Shown here piece by piece: positions 6,121 to 11,491 of a stretch of DNA of 11,491 bases. The DNA is taken from NCBI GenBank assembly GCA_014534095.1, contig JACVSD010000057.1, forward strand, positions 1-11,491, read 5' to 3'. Every line of letters begins with the position of its first letter. Positions within the stretch are counted from its first letter, which is position 1. A program made the position numbers and the translations under genes. Origin of the DNA: Nitrospiraceae bacterium (lineage in GTDB: Bacteria; Nitrospirota; Nitrospiria; Nitrospirales; Nitrospiraceae). The notes under the pieces are model-generated. The model worked only from the letters and a program-made list of their open reading frames with translations. It made no database searches and was not told the DNA's origin.

Positions 6121-8049
6121 CTATCCCTTTCCGACCGGTATGTCCTGACTTAACGGCATCCAAATCCTCACGTTCGTTCCCGCGCCGAGCTCGCTGACCA
6201 TATGCATTTCCCCCCCATGCGTTTCAACGATGTTGCGGCAAATGGCCAGACCGAGACCGGTCCCATGCCGCTTACCGCTGGTAAAAAACGGCTTAAAGAC
6301 CTGGGACAGCGCCTCGGGAGCAATGCCGATGCCGGCATCCCGGATACTCCACACGATGCCCGGCCGGTCTTGGCGAGGGAGTTCTCCGACGGTGATCTCG
6401 ATCGCCGCGCCACCCGCCGGTGAGGCGTCAATGGCATTATGCAGGACATTTAAGAGGACCTGCTTCATCTGGTCGCGGTCGGCATGCAGGCGGGGCAGTG
6501 CGGGAGCGAACGAAGTTCGCACGACGAGCTGCTTTTCCTTGAGCGGCACATCGAGCAATTTAACCGCCTCCTCGATGAGATCCGACACCGCGAACTGCAT
6601 GGGGGCGAGTTCCCGGGGCCGTGCGTACTCGACGATCTGGTTCACAATCCGATCCAGGCGCCGCGTTTCCTTTAAGATGACCTCGACTTCGGCCCGTCTG
6701 GGATCGGCGTCCTTGAACTCATCCCGCAAGAGAGACGCCGTTGAGCCGATTCCGACGAGCGGATTGCGGATTTCATGGGCAATCCCGGCCGCCACCTGTC
6801 CGAGCGTGGCCAGCTGCTCGGCGCGGCTCAGCCGTGTCTGGAGGTCGTCCAGCTTCGTGATGTCGATGTTGAATCCGACATAGATCGGTTCAGGTCCGTC
6901 CGCATTGGCAATGGGCAGGCGGCGACTCAGGATTGTCCGAACGCCGCCGTCCTTATGCACGAACCGAAACACTGCTTCGTAAGGTCTGGCGGCCGCGACG
7001 GCTTGCGTGAACCCCGACAGCACCCGCTCCCGGTCTTCCGGGTGAATCTGCCGGCGAAAGGTCGACGGGTCGGCCTCTTCGTCGGGATTCAGGCCGGCCA
7101 AGACCTGGTTATACCGGTTGCTGAACGTGACGTGCGTGCCTTTGGTCGTAAAGATGCCAAATGGCGCATGATCCACGAGCCCGCGATACTTCGATTCAGA
7201 ATTCAGTAAGTGCTCATTCAGTTGGAGAAGGGCGGCCTCGGATTTTTCCATTTGGTCCAGGTGCCCGCGAATCTGTCCGCTCATCTCATGCATCACACGG
7301 CTGAGATCTCCTATTTCGTCCTTTCGCTCGAACACCGGAATGAACGGCACCACGCCGCCCGGGGGCGACGCCACGGCGTTGGCCAACCGGGCCAACGGTT
7401 TCGCAATGGACCGGGCGATCAAATACAATGCGGCCACCGTCAGGCCCAGGGTCAGCACGCCTCCGCCCAGGATGATGAACAGGAGCGACGTCCGGTCCTG
7501 GCTGATTTTGCCGAGTTCTTCCATCGCGCCTTGCTGCTCGAGCTGGTCGAACTGTGTCATGAGGTTCCGGATCTCGAGCATCAGGGCGCGCCCGCGGCCT
7601 TCCTCGACATACTCCAACGCCCGCTGCCTATGGCCGCCCTTAACCGCTTCGATCAAGTCTTCTTTCTCGGTAATGAGCTGTGTCACGAGCGTTTGAATGA
7701 CCCGAAAATGTTTGGCTTGTTCCCCGACAATGCGCTGTTCCAAGTCCTGGCCGATCGCCCTGATCCCCTCTTGCGCCACCCGATACGGCCGAAGATAGCG
7801 ATCCTGATTCGTCATCACATATCCGCGAAAGCCTGTTTCAAGATCCACGACCAACCGCATATATTGGGCGGCCTCTTTTTGCGTCACGTACAGATTGTTC
7901 AGATGCTCCTCGTCCAACGAGAACAATTCCACACTCTGGAGAGTGACCAAACTCAGTAGGACCAGCGCGGTCAGGGGAATGGCGGACGCGAGCAACAGCT
8001 TCCGATGTATCGGAAGATGATTGAAAAGACGGGCCACCGACTTTCGCAC
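6121..8049 (-). CDS. Membrane sensor histidine kinase HK2 (CHASE3-HAMP-PAS-HisKA-HATPase)
   Basis: This 642-residue kinase is the likely partner of RR2, 3 bp downstream. It has a transmembrane helix (about 18-40), a CHASE3-like extracytoplasmic region (about 43-183, with FRGYVMTNQDRYL), a second helix (about 188-211) and a HAMP linker (about 212-265). A PAS/PAC sensory domain (about 283-398) is followed by HisKA with H425 in AHEIRNPL. The HATPase has N-box N534/N538, DAGIGI (from 571) and GTGLGL (596-601). The H-box and ATPase resemble the NtrB/ZraS type that partners sigma54 activators. I chose the GTG at 8047-8049 because GGAAGGA lies six bases upstream and a good sigma70-type promoter lies just before it. 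The frame can be extended to a GTG at 8145, but that start has no ribosome binding site and lies upstream of the promoter. What the PAS and CHASE3 domains sense is unknown. Confidence 0.92.
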   Translation of the reverse strand: MRKSVARLFNHLPIHRKLLLASAIPLTALVLLSLVTLQSVELFSLDEEHLNNLYVTQKEAAQYMRLVVDLETGFRGYVMTNQDRYLRPYRVAQEGIRAIGQDLEQRIVGEQAKHFRVIQTLVTQLITEKEDLIEAVKGGHRQRALEYVEEGRGRALMLEIRNLMTQFDQLEQQGAMEELGKISQDRTSLLFIILGGGVLTLGLTVAALYLIARSIAKPLARLANAVASPPGGVVPFIPVFERKDEIGDLSRVMHEMSGQIRGHLDQMEKSEAALLQLNEHLLNSESKYRGLVDHAPFGIFTTKGTHVTFSNRYNQVLAGLNPDEEADPSTFRRQIHPEDRERVLSGFTQAVAAARPYEAVFRFVHKDGGVRTILSRRLPIANADGPEPIYVGFNIDITKLDDLQTRLSRAEQLATLGQVAAGIAHEIRNPLVGIGSTASLLRDEFKDADPRRAEVEVILKETRRLDRIVNQIVEYARPRELAPMQFAVSDLIEEAVKLLDVPLKEKQLVVRTSFAPALPRLHADRDQMKQVLLNVLHNAIDASPAGGAAIEITVGELPRQDRPGIVWSIRDAGIGIAPEALSQVFKPFFTSGKRHGTGLGLAICRNIVETHGGEMHMVSELGAGTNVRIWMPLSQDIPVGKG

Positions 8050-8075
8050 AGCAGGTCCTTCCGTGATGCTTCGAT

Positions 8076-8105
8076 ATGGTAGGAGTGAGATCTCGGCGCT
8101 GTCAA
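8076..8105 (-). promoter_or_regulatory. Sigma70-type promoter for the HK2-RR2-HK1-RR1 operon
   Basis: On the minus strand, TTGACA (8100-8105, a perfect -35) is separated by 18 nt from TACCAT (8076-8081, 4 of 6 matches to the -10). Transcription would start near 8069, leaving a leader of about 20 nt that contains the HK2 ribosome binding site GGAAGGA. The fit with the GTG start at 8049 supports both calls. Confidence 0.55.
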
Positions 8106-8162
8106 ACTCGCTGCCCGGGAGCATGACCATGTTTTCGAGGGGCACCGTGCGGCCGCCGGCAC

Positions 8163-8192
8163 TTGATCCAGTCCGTTACAACAGATCATAAT
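8163..8192 (+). promoter_or_regulatory. Possible sigma70-type promoter for HK3
   Basis: TTGATC (8163-8168), an 18-nt spacer and CATAAT (8187-8192, 5 of 6 matches) precede the HK3 ATG at 8204. The predicted start near 8199 leaves almost no leader, and no Shine-Dalgarno is visible. The mRNA may therefore be close to leaderless. The -35 match is modest. Confidence 0.4.
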
Positions 8193-8203
8193 TTCCGTCC
8201 ATT

Positions 8204-9724
8204 ATGAAGAGACGGCCGCACAAAGAAGGGGCCTTGGCCGGCATGCTGGTCCTCCTGGCGGCAGGCACATTTGTTCTCGACGTCCTCACGCCGCTGAGCT
8301 TCGCCGTCCACGTGCTCTACGCGGCCGTCGTCTTGCTCGCTACCATATCCCGCTTGTCGTGGATACCTCTCGTGACGGCCGGCGTCAGCGCGATCCTCAC
8401 CATCACCGCCGGGTTCTTCAGCCCACCCCTGCCCGGAGTGCCTCAATGGATCCCGATCGGGAACCGGCTGCTCACCATGATCATGCTCTTTATACTGGGA
8501 TGGTTTTCACTGAAGCGGCGGGAGGCCGAAACGGCCCTGCAGGAGGCGAACGAGGGGCTGGAGGCGAAGGTCAAGGAGCGGACGCAGGAACTCGCGGGGG
8601 TCAATCAGGCCTTGGTCTCGGAGGTGACCGAGCGTATGCAAGCCGAGCACGCCTTTCGACTTTCTGAAGGGCGGCTCGCCGGGATTCTCGACCTTGCGGA
8701 AGATGCCATTATCGTCATCGATCAGGACCGGGCGATCGGGTTGTTCAATCAAGGCGCCGTGAAGCTGTTCGGCTATGAGCCGCATGAAATCCTCGGTGCG
8801 CCGATCGACCGCTTGCTGACCGAACCTCTGCATCTTGATCAAGCCCCTTCCGCCGGTCTCCCCACTCCGATAGCCCAGCCGGGACGCCGCCTGGCCCATC
8901 CCCGTGATGTGTTGGCCGTGCGAAGCGACGGAACGGCATTCCCGGCCGAGGCCAGCGTCAGCAAGCTGACGGTCGGCCACAAAACGACCTGGACAATCAT
9001 CTTGCGCGATTTGACCGACCGTTTACGCGCTGAGCAGCAACTGCACTCTCTAACGACGCAGCTGATGAACGCCCAGGAAGAAGAACGACGGCGCATCTCT
9101 CGCGAGCTCCATGACGACATCAATCAACGGCTGGCGCTGGTGGCCATTGAAATCGGTAGCCTGGAAGCCCACCCTCCCACCTCGGCCGAGGCGATTCGTG
9201 GCGCCTTTCAATCGTTAACCCAGCGGCTAGCGTCGATTTCGGATGACGTGCGCCGCATGGCCTATCAATTCCATCCGTCCGTGCTGGACGATCTCGGGCT
9301 ATCGGCCGCCCTTGAGTATCTGACGAATGACTTCTCGGACAAGACCGGCATCAAGATCATTCTCGTGCAGGAAGAGTTTGTGGATCCGTTGCCGAAAGAG
9401 ATTGCATCATGCCTTTATCGCATTACCCAAGAAAGCTTGGCGAACGTGACGAAGCACGCCAAGGCTTCACGGGTAGAACTGGAATTGACGTGCGACGGCC
9501 AAGAGATTACCTTGTCCATACGGGACAGCGGCGTCGGGTTCGATCTCGACCGCGTGCGGGCGCACCACCGAGGCCTGGGGCTCGTCAATATGCGGGAACG
9601 CGTCCGATCGATCCAGGGCCGCTTTGAGATTCAATCGCAAGCGGGTGAAGGCACCCATATTACGGTAACTATTCCATTACCAGGAGCGCCTCATGAGCAT
9701 CCCGCGAGTTCTGTTAGCCGATGA
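8204..9724 (+). CDS. Membrane sensor histidine kinase HK3, NarX/DegS type (HisKA_3)
   Basis: This 506-residue kinase starts with about four hydrophobic segments (roughly 13-29, 33-49, 54-72 and 87-103) with short loops, so it is an integral-membrane sensor without a large periplasmic domain. A coiled coil follows (about 105-150), then a PAS domain (about 155-270). The HisKA_3 dimerisation domain has phosphoacceptor H303 in SRELHDDINQRL. The ATPase has N414, DSGVGF (441-446) and GLGL (457-460). This architecture is that of kinases that phosphorylate NarL/FixJ regulators, and such a regulator overlaps its 3' end by 32 nt. NarX's nitrate-binding P-box region is absent, so sensing of nitrate or nitrite is not shown. 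The ATG at 8204 lacks a Shine-Dalgarno. The alternative ATG at 8243 has a purine-rich run about 11 bases away but would shorten the first hydrophobic segment. Confidence 0.93.
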   Translation: MKRRPHKEGALAGMLVLLAAGTFVLDVLTPLSFAVHVLYAAVVLLATISRLSWIPLVTAGVSAILTITAGFFSPPLPGVPQWIPIGNRLLTMIMLFILGWFSLKRREAETALQEANEGLEAKVKERTQELAGVNQALVSEVTERMQAEHAFRLSEGRLAGILDLAEDAIIVIDQDRAIGLFNQGAVKLFGYEPHEILGAPIDRLLTEPLHLDQAPSAGLPTPIAQPGRRLAHPRDVLAVRSDGTAFPAEASVSKLTVGHKTTWTIILRDLTDRLRAEQQLHSLTTQLMNAQEEERRRISRELHDDINQRLALVAIEIGSLEAHPPTSAEAIRGAFQSLTQRLASISDDVRRMAYQFHPSVLDDLGLSAALEYLTNDFSDKTGIKIILVQEEFVDPLPKEIASCLYRITQESLANVTKHAKASRVELELTCDGQEITLSIRDSGVGFDLDRVRAHHRGLGLVNMRERVRSIQGRFEIQSQAGEGTHITVTIPLPGAPHEHPASSVSR

Positions 9725-10337
9725 CCATACCCTCGTGCTGGAGGGGTTCCGTCGACTGCTGGAAGAGCATTGTGAATTGCTCGGGACGGCGGAAGACGGT
9801 CGGGCCCTGATTCAAGCCGCCGAACGCCTGCAACCCGACTTGGTCCTTCTCGATATTTCCATGCCGCGGCTGAACGGCATTGATGCCGCGAGGATGCTCA
9901 AGAGACAGCATCCTGAGCTGAAGCTCATTTTTGTCACCATGCATGCCGATCCGTCTTACGTGAATGAGGCCTTTAAAGCGGGCGCCTCCGGGTACTTGCT
10001 CAAACGATCGGCCGCACAGGAGCTGATCCAGGCGATCCAGGCCGTCATGAAAGGCGACTATTACGTGACCCCGCTGATTACCAAAGACGTCATTAGCGCC
10101 TTCCTCACCACGGGCCGCCCGCGCATACCTGCCGCGGACGACTTGACGTCGCGGCAACGTGAAATCCTACAATTAGTGGCCGAAGGTTTCTCCGCCAAGG
10201 AGATCGCCGGCCAGCTGAATCTCTCGCACCGCACGATCGAGTTCCACAAAGCGAAGATCATGGAAGTGCTGGACCTCCATACCACCGCCGATCTCGTTAA
10301 ATACGCCGTCGCCCACGGGTTAGTGGCGGCATCATGA
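9693..10337 (+). CDS. NarL/FixJ-family response regulator
   Basis: This 214-residue transcription factor has a receiver (about 4-120) with D10/D11, phosphoacceptor D54, T82 and K104, and a LuxR-type helix-turn-helix (about 151-205, LTSRQREILQLVAEG...). Phosphorylation by HK3 would be expected to promote dimerisation and DNA binding. The ATG is preceded by AGGAG six bases upstream and lies 32 nt inside the HK3 3' end, indicating translational coupling and a cognate pair. All receiver residues are present. The target genes are unknown. A role in the nearby nxrA region or the following receivers is only suggested by position. Confidence 0.94.
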   Translation: MSIPRVLLADDHTLVLEGFRRLLEEHCELLGTAEDGRALIQAAERLQPDLVLLDISMPRLNGIDAARMLKRQHPELKLIFVTMHADPSYVNEAFKAGASGYLLKRSAAQELIQAIQAVMKGDYYVTPLITKDVISAFLTTGRPRIPAADDLTSRQREILQLVAEGFSAKEIAGQLNLSHRTIEFHKAKIMEVLDLHTTADLVKYAVAHGLVAAS

Positions 10338-10348
10338 CCCGGCCGCCA
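10324..10348 (+). other. Stem-loop spanning the stop codon of the NarL-type regulator
   Basis: TGGCGGC (10324-10330) and GCCGCCA (10342-10348) form a 7-bp GC-rich stem with an 11-nt loop that contains the TGA stop. No T-tract follows, so it is at best a weak terminator. It may reduce read-through into the next gene. Confidence 0.3.
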
Positions 10349-10356
10349 ACTGGATA

Positions 10357-10409
10357 CTCCCGTAGTTGTCCTGAAGGAAACTGGTAGGATCCACCAGATC
10401 CTCCCGTAG
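10357..10409. repeat. Short direct repeat CTCCCGTAG x2 in the gap before the receiver gene
   Basis: CTCCCGTAG occurs at 10357-10365 and again at 10401-10409, 44 bp apart. Similarity extends a few bases to the left (CTGGAT-A versus CCAGAT-C). The pair lies in the 145-bp gap between the NarL-type regulator and the next gene, where operator sites would be expected. Nothing else is recognised in this gap, and no good promoter was found. Confidence 0.3.
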
Positions 10410-10482
10410 CCTCTCGCTCCGGTCTCCGGTCCTCGCTCTGTATGCTGACGTCCTTTCCGCCGACGTACTCGCGAGAGGGCCC

Positions 10483-10941
10483 ATGAATCAGCTTCGCGTG
10501 GTGATCGCCGACGATCGTCCCCAGATCGTGACATCCTTACAGCGTCTCTTGGAGCCTGAGTACCGCGTGGTGGGGACCGCGGAAAATGGACGCTGCCTGA
10601 TCGCCGCCGTGGAGGCGCTCCAGCCGGATTTTGTCCTGACTGACATCAATATGCCGGTGATGAATGGAATTGACGCCACCAGAGAGCTGCATGGGAGATA
10701 CCCGGATCTGTGCCTGATCGTTCACAGCTCCGACGCACGGCCTGCCATGATAGCGGCGGCGTACAAGGCCGGGGCGTCCGGATATGTGATCAAAGGCTCG
10801 GCGGAGTCGCTCGTCTTGTCCGTTCGGACATTGGTGGCACCTCTCCGGAAATCTCTCAACGAATCGACCATGAGCATGGCGACTACTTATCGTCCGCCCT
10901 CCATGACAAGCCTCATGCCGTCGTCTCATCGGAATGTCTGA
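10483..10941 (+). CDS. Single-domain response regulator (receiver only)
   Basis: This 152-residue protein consists of a receiver (about 3-120) with D10/D11, phosphoacceptor D54, Ser82/Ser83 at the switch position and K104, plus a Ser/Thr/Met-rich tail of about 30 residues with no helix-turn-helix. It aligns without gaps to the receiver of the NarL-type regulator upstream (GTAE-GR, LQPD-VL, NGIDA at identical positions), so it looks like a paralogue that lost or never had the DNA-binding half. It may be a phosphate sink for, or a competitor of, the NarL-type regulator in HK3 signalling (inference). The ATG has a purine-rich GAGAGGG directly upstream with short spacing. I saw no remnant of a LuxR domain in another frame downstream. 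Confidence 0.85.
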   Translation: MNQLRVVIADDRPQIVTSLQRLLEPEYRVVGTAENGRCLIAAVEALQPDFVLTDINMPVMNGIDATRELHGRYPDLCLIVHSSDARPAMIAAAYKAGASGYVIKGSAESLVLSVRTLVAPLRKSLNESTMSMATTYRPPSMTSLMPSSHRNV

Positions 10942-10970
10942 GCCGGCAGTTCGATGGGCAATCTCCACGG

Positions 10971-11477
10971 ATGGTTTCCGTTTCACGTTACACAAAGACC
11001 ATCGAGACCGCGGATCCAGTCCCGAATCTCGAATGTAGGAGCAGGCAGCCGGTGACTGCGATACCCCGACGCATTCTGATCATCGATCACGACGAACAGG
11101 TCCGAAAGCTGCTGTGCGAGCAATTGACCGGTCTCGGGTTCGCGGTCACCGAAGAAGATTCTGCCCTATCCGGGCTCTCGCGGATGGCATCTCAGGCGGC
11201 CAATACGCCGTTCCATGGCTTACTCGTGGAGCTTCAACTGCCGGTCCTCGGCGGACTCGCGGTCCTGCAGGAAATGAGCGAGCGGTTTCCCACGGTGCCG
11301 GTCATCGCCATGTCTGACACGGCCCATGTCGGGAAGCTCCGACAGGCGGTCAAATTGGGAGCCAGAGAGTACCTGTTGAAGCCGTTTGATACGGAACTTT
11401 TGCGGCGGAAGTGCATGAGTGTCTTTCACGATCAGGACGGCGCCATGACCACCTACCTGAAAGACCACACCGTGTGA
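10971..11477 (+). CDS. Atypical single-domain receiver with Glu at the phosphorylation site
   Basis: A CheY-like receiver occupies most of this 168-residue frame. The acidic pocket (D-H-D-E in ILIIDHDE), the switch Ser (IAMSD) and the conserved Lys (YLLKPFD) are present. The residue that should be the phosphorylated Asp is Glu (LLVELQLP, codon GAG at 11229-11231). No output domain follows. The start is uncertain. The ATG at 10971 lacks a Shine-Dalgarno, while a GTG at 11052 (141 residues) has AGGAG ten bases upstream and begins just before the receiver, so it may be the true start. The frame opens further upstream but would overlap the previous gene heavily. The protein may work independently of phosphorylation or as a partner that mimics the phosphorylated state (inference). 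Confidence 0.8.
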   Translation: MVSVSRYTKTIETADPVPNLECRSRQPVTAIPRRILIIDHDEQVRKLLCEQLTGLGFAVTEEDSALSGLSRMASQAANTPFHGLLVELQLPVLGGLAVLQEMSERFPTVPVIAMSDTAHVGKLRQAVKLGAREYLLKPFDTELLRRKCMSVFHDQDGAMTTYLKDHTV

Positions 11478-11491
11478 CGGTCCGGCGCGCA

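Noticed and set aside
7210..7959. 249-codon plus-strand frame
   Set aside because: It is antisense to HK2 and has no recognisable domain; HK2 is intact.
10441..10446. TATGCT as a -10 box before the receiver gene at 10483
   Set aside because: No acceptable -35 lies at the right distance.

Overview
The window almost certainly comes from a nitrite-oxidising bacterium of the genus Nitrospira. The minus-strand partial gene at the left edge encodes the N-terminus of a nitrite oxidoreductase alpha subunit (NxrA) of the periplasm-facing Nitrospira type. It has a Tat motif (SRRQFLK) and a C-x3-D-x3-C-x39-C iron-sulfur motif. I identified it by recognising the sequence; no search was run.

Layout. Positions 1-561 (-) hold the first 187 codons of nxrA. 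Positions 562-1059 are a 498-bp non-coding region. It contains a sigma54-type -24/-12 element (TGGCAGC-N4-TTGCT) pointing at nxrA, a leader of about 122 nt with a possible 8-residue leader ORF, and the nxrA Shine-Dalgarno. Positions 1060-8049 (-) carry four same-strand genes: RR1 (receiver-AAA+-HTH), HK1 (CHASE3-HAMP-GAF kinase), RR2 (receiver-AAA+-HTH) and HK2 (CHASE3-HAMP-PAS kinase). They read in the order HK2, RR2, HK1, RR1 towards nxrA. Both regulators carry the GAFTGA loop that contacts sigma54. Positions 8050-8203 are a divergent promoter region. Positions 8204-11477 (+) carry a NarX/DegS-type kinase (HK3) overlapping a NarL/FixJ-type regulator. Two single-domain receivers follow, the last with glutamate in place of the phosphorylated aspartate.

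How the parts may work together (inference). Two membrane kinases would phosphorylate two sigma54 activators. At least one of these could act at the -24/-12 promoter of nxrA, tying synthesis of the energy-generating nitrite-oxidising enzyme to envelope and cytoplasmic signals. The divergent NarX/NarL-like pair with its stand-alone receivers may add a second layer of control or act as phosphate sinks. No RNA genes, CRISPR arrays, insertion sequences or other mobile elements are visible.
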